Origin: Acidobacteriota bacterium
GTDB lineage: Bacteria; Acidobacteriota; Terriglobia; Terriglobales; Acidobacteriaceae
Direction: 5' to 3'
Assembly (NCBI GenBank): GCA_021779695.1
Contig: JAJYAE010000064.1
Location: forward strand, 1 to 15,618
DNA: 15,618 nucleotides
In this document: piece by piece, positions 7,941 through 15,618 of the stretch
How the letters are laid out: each line of letters begins with the position of its first letter
How positions within the stretch are numbered: position 1 is the stretch's first letter
Position numbers and translations under genes: made by a program
The notes under the pieces: model-generated
What the model was told of the DNA's origin: nothing
Databases searched by the model: none
What the model saw: only the letters and a program-made list of their open reading frames with translations

Positions 7941-8275
7941 AATCTTACGCATGGATGCTTTCTCTCCACTGGAAGGCGGAGCGTATTCTCCATCGAAAGT
8001 CGGAAAGATGAGTATGGAAGAGGTAGAAGGCTTAATCAAAGGGACAAATTTGCAGCGGGCTTCTGGACGAGCTTGCGCTCAATGCACCAGTTACCTGCCG
8101 AATGCGAATGAGGCAGGCGTTCTGATCTGTCTGCCATTGTGGGCCGGATAAGACACCAACATGATTGAAATGCCGAGGGACTGCATTTCTCTGCAGCATT
8201 GTGAGCTCCTGGCCGTCATAAAGAATGGCAGGGGGGTGCTGTTTGTGCGTGCGTAATTCCGGTCAAAGAACTTTC

Positions 8276-8285
8276 GAGCGCGCTC
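8276..8285. repeat. Perfect palindrome GAGCGCGCTC
   Basis: This 10-base self-complementary sequence lies in the gene-poor region, 15 bases before a second short inverted repeat (GCGCAA 8300-8305 with TTGCGC 8313-8318). It could be an operator or part of a structured RNA, or chance in GC-rich DNA. No gene is clearly linked to it. Confidence 0.35.
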
Positions 8286-8491
8286 TGGGCAAATTATTTG
8301 CGCAAGCGTTTTTTGCGCTCAGCAACCCCTCACTTTCAAAAGACTTCAGTATTGGTGCCGGGAGGGGGGCGAACCTTACCCAGGAATTCGAAACACGTAA
8401 GTTCCTGATTCTACAATCGACAGAATCGCTCAAATCGCCAGAACCGACATCTTCAGGACTTAGCATTACCTGTATAGAGTGCTGCCGTGCG

Positions 8492-8504
8492 GGCTTAAGT
8501 CAGG
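8492..8504. promoter_or_regulatory. Near-copy of the cytochrome operator (CTTAAGTCA) in the gene-poor region
   Basis: GGCTTAAGTCAGG repeats the CTTAAGTCA core of the cytochrome operator with one change in the 10-base palindrome (GGCTTAAGTC for GACTTAAGTC). AAATCTT follows within a few bases at both places. No start codon of a supported gene lies downstream on either strand within usual promoter distance, so its function is unclear. Confidence 0.3.
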
Positions 8505-8840
8505 GGTAAATCTTTGATCTTAAATTGGCTGTTCCCAGGCGGACATGTGAGCCGATTCTAAAACAGCCTCTCAGCCTTATTCGCCTCAACACCCCAGTTT
8601 CGTACCCCCCCGATTTTTGCGGAATTCATCACACTGAACAGCACCTCGGCGAACCACCTCGGCTTGCGGATGAATCCGCTTTGAAAAGCGCTTGAAGTCT
8701 CCGACTCTAGCCTTCGACCACGAAGGTGATTGATGGGTGCGAACGTGCAGAAACTTTTCCACGAGGCCATCCCTGATCCTCACATTTATATGGAGCGACA
8801 CCATCAAGGGGAAAGCCAAAGATCAGCCGCTTCATCAGGG

Positions 8841-10967
8841 CTAACTTCTGGCTGGGACCTGCGCCACAAGTCTCGGTGCATGGTCAGAATCAATCGTGTG
8901 CAAGCCTTGACCAACAGACCCTCGTATGACTGTTTGAATGAGCTCATCCGGCGGCATTGGACGACCCATGCGGAAGCCTTGCAAAGTTGTGCAGCCCAGC
9001 CTCGTCAGCAGATTCTTCTGCTCTTCGGTCTCCACGCCTTCGGCAACAATCTCCAGCTTGAGCGTGCGCCCAAGCGCAATGATGGCAGAAATGATGGCCG
9101 CATCCTCGCTGTCCTGAGAAAGATCATGCAGAAATCCGCGATCAATCTTCAGTTCGCCGGCTGGCAGCTTCTTTAGGTAAACAAGGCTGGAATATCCTGT
9201 TCCGAAATCATCAATAGATATCTTCACTCCGATCTCCTGCAGGGTGTGAAGAATCTTCAGGCTCGTCTCGGGATCCCTCATAGCCGTTGACTCCGTAATC
9301 TCAAGGACGAGAAAGGATGGCTCGAGATGATTGAATTCAAGGCTACGTCGAACCAGCTCGCTTAATCTGGGGTGATTGAATTGGATTGCGGAAAGATTGA
9401 CGGCAACTGTCCAGTTCGTGTACCCGAGGGCGCGCCAAACGCTTAATTGCCGGCACGCTTCTCTGACCGTCCATTCCCCTATCTGAATAATCAATCCAAT
9501 TCGTTCGGCAAGGGGGATAAACTCCGCAGGAAAGAGCAGTCCACGTACCGGATGTTGCCAGCGAATCAACGCCTCAACTACAACCATGACGCCGCTTTGC
9601 GCATTAAACTTTGGCTGGTAGTACATGACCAGTTCCTGGCTCGATAGTGCGGCGCGAAGATCGTGGAACAGTTGAAGCTGTGCCTGGGCATCATCATTCA
9701 TGGACACGTCGTAGAAGCAGTAGGTATTACGGCCCAGAGCCTTTGCATGGTACATCGCTGCATCCGCCTGCTTCATCAGAGTCTCGCGCTCCACCCCAAT
9801 CTTGTAGAGTGTGATTCCCACACTAGCTGAGACCTGACACGGGTGGCCATGAATCATATATGGCATTCCGACGGTCGTAATCAACTTATCCGCTAATGTA
9901 GCTGCATCGGCAGACTCTCTGGCATCTGCGATAAGAATGAATTCATCACCCCCGACTCTCGCCACTGTGTCTCGGGCTCGTACTGAAGATTTCAGGCGAT
10001 TAGCAGCCTCAACAAGCAAGCGATCGCCAATCTGGTGTCCAAATGCATCGTTGATACTTTTGAATCCATCGAGATCGACAAATAGAACACAGAAAGGCTT
10101 CTCACTGCGCTTAGCATTCGCAATTTCCTGATCGAGCCGATCCTCCAGAAGGGTACGGTTTGGAAGCTTGGTCAGACTGTCATGCATTGCCAGGAACTGC
10201 AGTTCCTCGTGCGCACTGACTAAAGCTGACTTAAGGAGTGAAGCCCGGAAATCAAGCATCGAGGTGAGGAGCGCGATCGAAAGGACAGTAAGCGTAAAAA
10301 CGATGACCATTACTGGCATCCAGCGGGAAGAGAGTCCGGCGTTTGCCGCCGTGCAAACACTGCCTCTCGGGAACTCTGCTGCCGCCATGCCGGTGTAATG
10401 CATTCCAGCGATGGCCATGCCCATCAACACGGCTGCACCGGCACGCAATCGCTTTGGGGCGTCGGATCTCTGACGCAAGCGAAATGCCATCCACAGGGCA
10501 GCGCCCGAAGCAGTGATCGCAATGACAATCGAGAGAAGAAACAGGTATGGAATATAGCGAATGCCTGGCTCCATGCGCATGGCAGCCATGCCCGTGTAGT
10601 GCATGGCTGCCACGCCAAATCCCATAATCATCGCACCCGCCAAAAGACGCGGCCAGGGAAGGCGTTCCCTGCAAGCGAGCCATAATGCAAAAGCTGAGAA
10701 CGAGATCGCGAGCAGCAATGATAGGAATGTGAGCGCGGGATCATACCCCATCGGCATCGGCATGGTGAAGGCGAGCATGCCCACAAAGTGCATGGACCAG
10801 ATTCCGATGCCCATGGAACAAGAACCGCCCGCAAGCCACCAGCGCGCCGACCATCCCTTCGCTTCGGATACACGACAAGCCATGTCCAAAGCTGTGTAGG
10901 AGGCAAGTACAGAAATCAGGAGCGATGCAAGGACCAACCAAGGGTTATAGGTTCCAGCCAACTTCAC
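8841..10967 (-). CDS. MHYT-GGDEF-EAL cyclic-di-GMP signalling protein
   Basis: Numbered from GTG 10967 this is a 708-residue protein. An N-terminal seven-helix MHYT sensor domain has its three motifs at about 59-60 (MHF), 122-123 and 189-190 (both MHYTG). The family is proposed to bind copper and sense O2, CO or NO. A GGDEF domain follows with GGDEF at 339-343 and an inhibitory-site RARD five residues before it. The C-terminal EAL domain keeps EAL (about 465-467), the N, E-I-T-E, DDFGTGYSS, K and EGVET motifs. Both synthase and phosphodiesterase activity are therefore possible. The start is uncertain: TTG 11000 lacks a ribosome-binding site, GTG 10967 fits the usual beginning of MHYT proteins, and TTG 10961 has GAGG eight bases upstream. 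It appears monocistronic. Confidence 0.93.
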   Translation of the reverse strand: MKLAGTYNPWLVLASLLISVLASYTALDMACRVSEAKGWSARWWLAGGSCSMGIGIWSMHFVGMLAFTMPMPMGYDPALTFLSLLLAISFSAFALWLACRERLPWPRLLAGAMIMGFGVAAMHYTGMAAMRMEPGIRYIPYLFLLSIVIAITASGAALWMAFRLRQRSDAPKRLRAGAAVLMGMAIAGMHYTGMAAAEFPRGSVCTAANAGLSSRWMPVMVIVFTLTVLSIALLTSMLDFRASLLKSALVSAHEELQFLAMHDSLTKLPNRTLLEDRLDQEIANAKRSEKPFCVLFVDLDGFKSINDAFGHQIGDRLLVEAANRLKSSVRARDTVARVGGDEFILIADARESADAATLADKLITTVGMPYMIHGHPCQVSASVGITLYKIGVERETLMKQADAAMYHAKALGRNTYCFYDVSMNDDAQAQLQLFHDLRAALSSQELVMYYQPKFNAQSGVMVVVEALIRWQHPVRGLLFPAEFIPLAERIGLIIQIGEWTVREACRQLSVWRALGYTNWTVAVNLSAIQFNHPRLSELVRRSLEFNHLEPSFLVLEITESTAMRDPETSLKILHTLQEIGVKISIDDFGTGYSSLVYLKKLPAGELKIDRGFLHDLSQDSEDAAIISAIIALGRTLKLEIVAEGVETEEQKNLLTRLGCTTLQGFRMGRPMPPDELIQTVIRGSVGQGLHTIDSDHAPRLVAQVPARS

Positions 10968-11000
10968 GCCCTCGCGTGGTCGGATTACCCCTCCAGCCAA

Positions 11001-11425
11001 GGGCTGCCACGATGGATGCAGCCTACCCCAATTCGCGGTATTTTTCTAGTCAGTATGAGTGACCGGTTCCCTGCGCGATGCGTGGGTTAGCCTTCGCGGG
11101 ATGGATTCGATCGGCTTGTCCCTGCGACGGTTCGGTTTCCAAGAGCTCGTCCTTGCTGCACGCTAAACCGAAAGGACAGCATCGGGCAGTAAAAGGCAAG
11201 AAATCGGCAGGATTGTGCAAGCGCCGGCGCGCCCGAATCAAGGATGATGGATGGCGTAGTACGGATCGAGCCATTCATCCGTTCCGCGACCGATGAATGG
11301 CTATCCCAGCTTCGCTATGAGGTCGTCGTTCCCATAAAGAACTATCGCGATCCCACGACACAGCAGTAAATTAACGTTACCCCCCAAAGCTCGCTGTTCC
11401 GGATGGAGGGTTCAAGGGAGGTCAC
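11001..11425. other. Divergent intergenic region between the cyclic-di-GMP gene and the molybdenum hydroxylase operon
   Basis: These 425 bases must hold the promoters for the - strand MHYT gene and the + strand hydroxylase operon, but no clear -35/-10 pair was found for either. An 11-bp inverted repeat lies at 11269-11302. A 41-codon frame (11244-11369, starting MMDGVV and ending in Y-R-D-P-T-T-Q-Q) reads like protein but matches nothing I recognise, and the hairpin lies inside it. It could be the remnant of a lost gene. Confidence 0.45.
11269..11302. repeat. 11-bp perfect inverted repeat with 12-base spacer
   Basis: AGCCATTCATC (11269-11279) and GATGAATGGCT (11292-11302) are exact reverse complements separated by 12 bases. 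No T tract follows on either strand, so a simple terminator is unlikely. It lies 124 bases before the hydroxylase operon and may be an operator, a leader structure, or a remnant of a small element. Confidence 0.6.
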
Positions 11426-11950
11426 ATGGCTACGATTACCGTGAATGGCACCAGGAGGCAGGTCGAAGCTCCCGGCGACACGCCGCTTTTGTACGTCTTG
11501 CGCAACGATCTCCTCCTGACCGGTCCGCAATTCGGTTGTGGGCTGGCGCAGTGTGGAGCTTGTTCGGTTCTCGTCGACGGGAAAGAAGTGCGATCCTGCA
11601 TCACTGCTCTTTCCGATGTCGGTCCGGACCAGGAAATCACCACCCTTGAGGGCCTGCCCACCCGCTGGGCGAAGCAAAAAGGCCTGCCCGCGGAAGAAGC
11701 GAAGAACACGCTTCACCCCGTCCAGCAAGCTTGGATCGCGGAACAGACTCCCCAGTGCGGATTCTGTCAGAACGGAATGATGATTAAGGCGACAGAGTTG
11801 CTGGAAAGCAATCCGAATCCGACCCTCGAGGAGATCAAGGCAGCTTACACCTCATCTGGCGTCTCACCGATTCTGTGCCGCTGCGGAACCTACAAGGCCG
11901 TCATCGAGTCTGTGCAACATGCGGCCGCCATTATGGCGAAGGGGAGGTGA
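11426..11950 (+). CDS. [2Fe-2S] small subunit of a xanthine dehydrogenase-family (IorA-like) molybdenum hydroxylase
   Basis: This 174-residue protein carries the two [2Fe-2S] clusters of the xanthine oxidase family. The plant-ferredoxin-type site uses C38, C43, C46 and C58 (C-G-L-A-Q-C-G-A-C). The helical-domain site uses C111, C114, C151 and C153 (C-G-F-C and L-C-R-C-G-T-Y). A short insertion (S-S-G-V-S-P) stands before the last pair, where relatives usually have S-G-N. It passes electrons from the molybdenum centre of the next gene's product. GGGAGG lies just before the ATG. The stop is three bases from the next start, with GGGGAGG covering the junction. It has no signal peptide of its own and would be exported with the Tat-targeted large subunit. 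Resemblance to isoquinoline 1-oxidoreductase alpha is by motif only. Confidence 0.93.
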   Translation: MATITVNGTRRQVEAPGDTPLLYVLRNDLLLTGPQFGCGLAQCGACSVLVDGKEVRSCITALSDVGPDQEITTLEGLPTRWAKQKGLPAEEAKNTLHPVQQAWIAEQTPQCGFCQNGMMIKATELLESNPNPTLEEIKAAYTSSGVSPILCRCGTYKAVIESVQHAAAIMAKGR

Positions 11951-11953
11951 GAG

Positions 11954-14308
11954 ATGGCGATTAGAGAAATCAAATCAATCGATGTGTTCGGCGCGACTCT
12001 CACCCGGCGTCAGTTTGTGAAGACAAGCGGAGTGCTCGCAGTCGGCATCACCGTGGTCGGCCCAGCCGGTCTGCGCGGCGACACGCCAAAGCCGAAGGTT
12101 GCGAAGAACTCCTTGGATCCTTCCGTCGCCAGCTCCTGGCTCGAAATCCACTCCGATAACACGGCGACAATCCGCACGGGTAAGAGTGACTTCGGCCAGG
12201 GCTCGGTCTACACTTCCTACCGGCAGATCGTGGCTGAAGAGCTGAGCATGCCGTTCGAGGCAATTACTACAGTCGTAACAGGAAGCACGTATGAGACACC
12301 GGATGGCGGCGGCTCTTTCGGCTTCCTCGCCGATGGCACGCCGAATCTGCGTAAAGTAGCTGCCTACACCTATCAAGCTTTGCTGGATCTTGCCGCGAAG
12401 AAGTTGGGTGTTCCGAAAGACAAGCTGACAGTGAAGGAATGCGTGGTCTCCGGCGGAGGCAAGAGCATCTCTTACGGCGATCTCATCAAAGGCCAGCAGT
12501 TGAATCTGACGATTCCCGTCAAGGGAGATCTGATGAACATCATGGGATTGACCGTTGATGGCGATCCTCCCATGAAGCCGGTCAGCGCTTACACGGTCAT
12601 TGGCAAGTCGTATCCGAGTTCCGCCATTCAGGCGAAGGTTTCGGCCAGGGCGAATTGGATCACCGATGTACGGTTGCCCGGAATGCTGCACGGACGTGTG
12701 GTCCATCCCAGGACTCTCGGCTCCACGCTCGTCTCCGTCGGCAAGCTCGATAAAACCAAATATCCCAACACCCAGGTTATCGTGAAGCAAAACCTCGTTG
12801 GTGTAGTTGCACCGGCCGAGTGGGAGGCCATCCAGGCCGCACAACAGATTGCCGCTGACACGAAGTGGACGGATTGGAAGGCTCTACCCGGCACTGCAAA
12901 GCTGCACGAGTCTCTAAGGAGCGATTCTGACTGGAAATCAACTCCCGTGATGAAGAGCAGCGCGACCAGGGGAGATGCGGCAGCAGTGGTTGCGTCCTCC
13001 GCGAAGAAGCTGTCTGCCACGTATCAGCTTCCTTACATGAAACACGCGCCGATTGGCCCTACGATCGCTGTGGGCGACGTGAGGCCGGACGGCACGGTGC
13101 ACGTCCACATCCATAATCAGAATCCCCAACCGCTGCGTGGCCAGATTGCGAAGATGCTCAGCACAACCATCGACAACGTGATCGTCCACGTCTATCCGGG
13201 ACCCGGGCACTACGGAAGATCAAACGGCGGCAACGCTGGAGCGGAAGACGAGGCGGTAATCCTGTCGCAGGCTGTGGACAAACCGGTTCGCGTGCAGTGG
13301 ATGCGCGCTGATGATATGCAGTGGTCGACGCAATCGCCGGCCGCGTTCTCAGATGTGGAGCTAGCGGTAGACGATCAAGGAAAGCTCACCGCATACCAGG
13401 TCGATCACTATATGCCTGCAATGCAGGACGACAGACCGGTGGGAGCGGTTTTGGCTGGACTTCCCACAATGCCGGCCCCTGACGTGCACGGCGACTTCGT
13501 CACTTCAACGGTCAACAACATCTCAGACGAGTGGCTCTATACCCAGGCTGCCAACGTTATCGAGCGCGGGCATGGCACATTCCAGGTGGGCCAGAAAGCC
13601 TCGCCCATTGCCGTAGGACTGCGCGACCACAGTATGCGAACTCCGGTGCAGTTCCAGCAGAATTATCCACGGGAACTCGCGATCAGTGAGGCCGCCGCGC
13701 TGGCGGGCGTAGATGCAATTCAGTTCCGCATTGACAACCTGAAGCAAGAACGGGCCATCGGAGCTCTGAAGGCCGTGCGCGATATTTCGGGGTGGGATAC
13801 ACGTCCATCCCCACGGCAAGCAGCCGCGATAACGGGAAAAGAGCCTCTACGGGGACGCGGCGTTTCTTTGATGCTGCGTGAAGGGACCTACTGGGCGTGC
13901 GTCTGCCACATTGCTGTCATTCCCGACACTGGCACCATCACAGTCGAGAAGTGCGCCTTAGCCGTGGATCCGGGAGTAGTCATCAACCCCACACACCTCC
14001 AGCGCCAAGTGGAAGGCGGGACAATGATGGGAATCAGCATGGCACTCTTGGAAGAAGTAATGTTCGACGAGAGCGGCGTAACCCAGGACGACTGGAACAG
14101 TTATCCGATTGTGACGATGGCAGACATCCCGGAGATCACGGTTCAATTGATCCACAATCCGAAGGTAGGCAAATATGGCGGAGGCTCAGAAGCAGCAAAT
14201 GCATTGGCAGCACCGGCCATCGCTGCTGCATTGCATGACGCAACCGGAAAGACGATCAGAAGGCTTCCGCTGAAACCCGCCTATGTGCTCGCCGCCTTGA
14301 GGGCGTAA
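11954..14308 (+). CDS. Molybdopterin-binding large subunit of a xanthine dehydrogenase-family (IorB-like) hydroxylase, Tat-exported
   Basis: This is a 784-residue protein. The N-terminus has a Tat signal, T-R18-R19-Q-F-V-K followed by a hydrophobic stretch to about 38, so the enzyme works in the periplasm. The body matches the aldehyde oxidase/xanthine dehydrogenase molybdenum-binding fold in its IorB form, with D-F-G-Q-G near the start, Y-G-R-S-N-G-G-N and W-M-R-A-D-D-M in the middle. A C-terminal G-G-G-S-E746-A-A-N precedes A-P-A-I, and E746 aligns with the catalytic glutamate that activates water. The residue before it is serine rather than the usual glycine. No FAD-binding (CoxM-type) subunit is nearby, as in isoquinoline 1-oxidoreductase, so electrons probably go to a cytochrome or other periplasmic carrier. 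The substrate, perhaps an N-heterocycle or aldehyde, cannot be assigned. Confidence 0.92.
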   Translation: MAIREIKSIDVFGATLTRRQFVKTSGVLAVGITVVGPAGLRGDTPKPKVAKNSLDPSVASSWLEIHSDNTATIRTGKSDFGQGSVYTSYRQIVAEELSMPFEAITTVVTGSTYETPDGGGSFGFLADGTPNLRKVAAYTYQALLDLAAKKLGVPKDKLTVKECVVSGGGKSISYGDLIKGQQLNLTIPVKGDLMNIMGLTVDGDPPMKPVSAYTVIGKSYPSSAIQAKVSARANWITDVRLPGMLHGRVVHPRTLGSTLVSVGKLDKTKYPNTQVIVKQNLVGVVAPAEWEAIQAAQQIAADTKWTDWKALPGTAKLHESLRSDSDWKSTPVMKSSATRGDAAAVVASSAKKLSATYQLPYMKHAPIGPTIAVGDVRPDGTVHVHIHNQNPQPLRGQIAKMLSTTIDNVIVHVYPGPGHYGRSNGGNAGAEDEAVILSQAVDKPVRVQWMRADDMQWSTQSPAAFSDVELAVDDQGKLTAYQVDHYMPAMQDDRPVGAVLAGLPTMPAPDVHGDFVTSTVNNISDEWLYTQAANVIERGHGTFQVGQKASPIAVGLRDHSMRTPVQFQQNYPRELAISEAAALAGVDAIQFRIDNLKQERAIGALKAVRDISGWDTRPSPRQAAAITGKEPLRGRGVSLMLREGTYWACVCHIAVIPDTGTITVEKCALAVDPGVVINPTHLQRQVEGGTMMGISMALLEEVMFDESGVTQDDWNSYPIVTMADIPEITVQLIHNPKVGKYGGGSEAANALAAPAIAAALHDATGKTIRRLPLKPAYVLAALRA

Positions 14309-14394
14309 GGACCGGACCGTCCAGTTGTTAATCATGACGTAGGGGGCAACGCCCGTTCAGATCCGAGGTTGCAAGGAATCCTAAAGGGACCCAC

Positions 14395-15162
14395 ATGCGG
14401 CGTGTCTTTATCACTGGCAGCACGGATGGACTCGGTTACGCTGCGGCACGAAACCTTATAGAAGAAGGGCACGAAGTCGTTTTGCACTCCCGCTCGCGTG
14501 ACCGCACCGGGGCCATCGAGGACCTCGCTCGCCAATCAGCCGGCGTCGTCATTGGAGACCTGAGCCACTCTGATGAGACACGCAAAGTCGCTGAAGAGGT
14601 CAACGCGCTTGGTCGGATGGATGCGGTGATCCATAACGCGGGCGTTTACCGTGTACCGAACCGGAGCGCAACGCCCGAAGACCACGCGAGGACACTTGCG
14701 GTGAACACCTTAGCACCCTACATCCTTACCGCGTTAATGCAGCGTCCGAGCCGATTGGTCTACATCAGCAGCGGCATGCATCTTGACGGCTCGCCTCTAC
14801 TGAGCGACATCGACTGGACGGAGCGGCGATGGAATCAAACCCAGGCATATTGCGACAGCAAGCTCTACGTCACAGCGCTCGCATTCGCGGTGGCTCGGCT
14901 GTGGCCAGATGTCTTGAGCAATGCCGTCGATCCGGGTTGGGTGCCAACTAAAATGGGCGGCACCGGAGCGACAGACGATCTCGAATCGGGTTATCTTACT
15001 CAGACGTGGCTTGCGGTCAGCGACGATGCCCCCGCGAAAGTCGGAGGAAAATACTGGTATCACCGTCAACACCGGCAGGCTGCCGCCGCAGCCTCTGACC
15101 CCCGCTTCCAAGATCAACTTCTGGCCACGCTCACTGAATTGACCGGGTTGTCCTTGTCGTAG
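14395..15162 (+). CDS. Short-chain dehydrogenase/reductase (SDR), NAD(P)-dependent
   Basis: This 255-residue classical-type SDR has the dinucleotide motif T7-G-S-T-D-G12-L-G14, the N81-A-G structural motif, the N104 of the tetrad, the catalytic serine in Y-I-S125-S126, and Y152-x3-K156. An arginine pair (R33, R35) after the second strand suggests NADP(H) preference, as an inference. The ATG has AAAGGG nearby. It follows the hydroxylase large subunit by 86 bases on the same strand with no clear terminator between, so it may be co-transcribed and act on the same metabolite. It could equally be independent, since SDRs are very common. Substrate unknown. Confidence 0.92.
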   Translation: MRRVFITGSTDGLGYAAARNLIEEGHEVVLHSRSRDRTGAIEDLARQSAGVVIGDLSHSDETRKVAEEVNALGRMDAVIHNAGVYRVPNRSATPEDHARTLAVNTLAPYILTALMQRPSRLVYISSGMHLDGSPLLSDIDWTERRWNQTQAYCDSKLYVTALAFAVARLWPDVLSNAVDPGWVPTKMGGTGATDDLESGYLTQTWLAVSDDAPAKVGGKYWYHRQHRQAAAAASDPRFQDQLLATLTELTGLSLS

Positions 15163-15618
15163 CCGCTCTCTCATCGCGCATCGCTTGGCGCATCGGACGT
15201 GAATGACAGATCGGCATGACGGGCGTTGGCTGCACGGTCCCTGATCTGTCAATCGGCTCGTAGTCGGCAATGGACGCATTATGAAAGGGCCCTGCTGAGC
15301 AGGAATTTCTGAGGCTGACGCAGGACGCAGGGGCTTTACCCCGCACTCCACGCTTTGTCGCTTTGCGCCTCTCTTTGATTCTGAAGGCTCTCTCAAGGGG
15401 ATACGAAGCATCCGTTTATCGATCCGTCGAGGCTATTGAAGTCAGATCATCGCAAGAGAAGGTCGCGCCGCCAAAATCCCATACGGGGATTCACATCGCT
15501 TTATTGCGAGGGCTAGATTTGGAAGAAGAGGAAGATGCATAAGTTACTTTTTCAACTATTTGCTTGACCTGCCCTAGGGATCCGAACCTCGATATGCTGA
15601 TCTGGCATCAGTGCACTC
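15163..15618. other. 3' tail without a convincing gene
   Basis: A 9-bp inverted repeat, TGACAGATC (15204-15212) with GATCTGTCA (15243-15251), has a long 30-base spacer and no T tract. It is a weak candidate for a terminator of the SDR gene. A frame open from 15285 to TAA 15540-15542 has no ATG or GTG (only TTG 15363 and 15375) and ends in L-D-L-E-E-E-E-D-A. It reads somewhat like protein but matches nothing I know. TTGACC at 15564-15569 has no properly spaced -10 element. Confidence 0.4.

Larger units (their letters stand above)
7941..8840. other. Gene-poor region between divergently spaced - strand genes
   Basis: About 900 bases separate the cytochrome promoter from the end of the cyclic-di-GMP gene. 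Only short open frames (60-95 codons) on either strand cross it. None has a convincing ribosome-binding site, recognisable domain or family resemblance. The base composition appears richer in A and T than the flanking genes. It holds several palindromes: GAGCGCGCTC at 8276-8285, a 6-bp stem GCGCAA/TTGCGC at 8300-8318, and a near-copy of the cytochrome operator at 8492-8501. It may be decayed sequence or hold unrecognised regulatory RNA. Confidence 0.5.

Noticed and set aside
7915..8151. 78-codon + strand frame just upstream of the cytochrome gene
   Set aside because: It covers the putative operator, has no ribosome-binding site before its ATG, and its product shows no recognisable feature apart from one C-x-x-C.
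8510..8530. FNR-like half-site TTGATCTTAAATTGG
   Set aside because: Only the left half matches the FNR consensus; the right half does not, and no gene follows.
11975..12844. 289-codon open frame on the - strand opposite the hydroxylase large subunit
   Set aside because: Fully antisense to a well-supported gene, with low-complexity composition and no recognisable motif.
14797..15411. 204-codon - strand open frame overlapping the SDR gene and its downstream region
   Set aside because: More than half is antisense to the SDR including its catalytic tyrosine and lysine codons; the remainder shows no family resemblance.
15564..15598. Possible sigma-70 promoter, TTGACC with TATGCT
   Set aside because: The spacer would be 23 bases, too long for a normal promoter, and no gene start follows within the window.
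1..15618. Search for CRISPR arrays, tRNA genes, insertion sequences and attachment sites
   Set aside because: No regularly spaced direct repeats, cloverleaf-like sequences, transposase motifs or flanking target-site duplications were seen by eye.

Overview
The window looks like chromosomal DNA of a soil-type Acidobacteriota (Terriglobus/Granulicella/Edaphobacter-like). This rests on recognising protein families from memory: an ASPIC/UnbV-TPR protein beside a membrane-anchored multihaem cytochrome, an IorAB-type molybdenum hydroxylase, and moderately high GC coding sequence. No ribosomal or other taxonomic marker is present, so the assignment is tentative. No tRNA, rRNA, CRISPR array or intact mobile element was seen.

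Region 1 (1-2198, + strand) is the 3' part of a tightly coupled respiratory operon. It holds the C-terminus of a molybdopterin oxidoreductase, two tandem paralogous ferredoxin-like subunits with four [4Fe-4S] sites each, a Tat-type membrane-anchored Rieske protein, and a 78-residue two-helix membrane protein. Successive genes overlap as ATGA/ATGA/GTGA or abut exactly, so they are probably made as one complex. A perfect 10-bp hairpin (2247-2279) separates this operon from the convergent gene on the other strand.

Region 2 (2329-7873, - strand), read from high to low coordinates, holds a cytochrome with a di-haem-b-like membrane domain fused to a five-haem c domain, a large CRTAC1-type FG-GAP/ASPIC-UnbV/TPR protein overlapping it, and a Ric/YtfE/ScdA di-iron repair protein. 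The cytochrome gene and ric each carry a very similar CRP/FNR-type half-palindrome (GTGAC-NN-AAGTC) about 56-60 bp upstream of the start codon. This suggests one regulator, possibly responsive to NO or oxygen, links electron transport to repair of iron centres.

Region 3 (7874-11000) is a roughly 970-bp stretch without a supportable gene, carrying several palindromes including a third copy of the CTTAAGTCA motif. It is followed by a - strand MHYT-GGDEF-EAL cyclic-di-GMP protein with both catalytic signatures intact.

Region 4 (11001-15618, + strand) starts with a gene-poor leader containing an 11-bp perfect inverted repeat. It continues with a two-gene molybdenum hydroxylase (2Fe-2S small subunit and Tat-exported large subunit), a short-chain dehydrogenase, and a 456-bp tail without a convincing gene.

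Together the genes suggest periplasmic respiratory and redox chemistry. The substrates of both molybdoenzymes cannot be read from this window.
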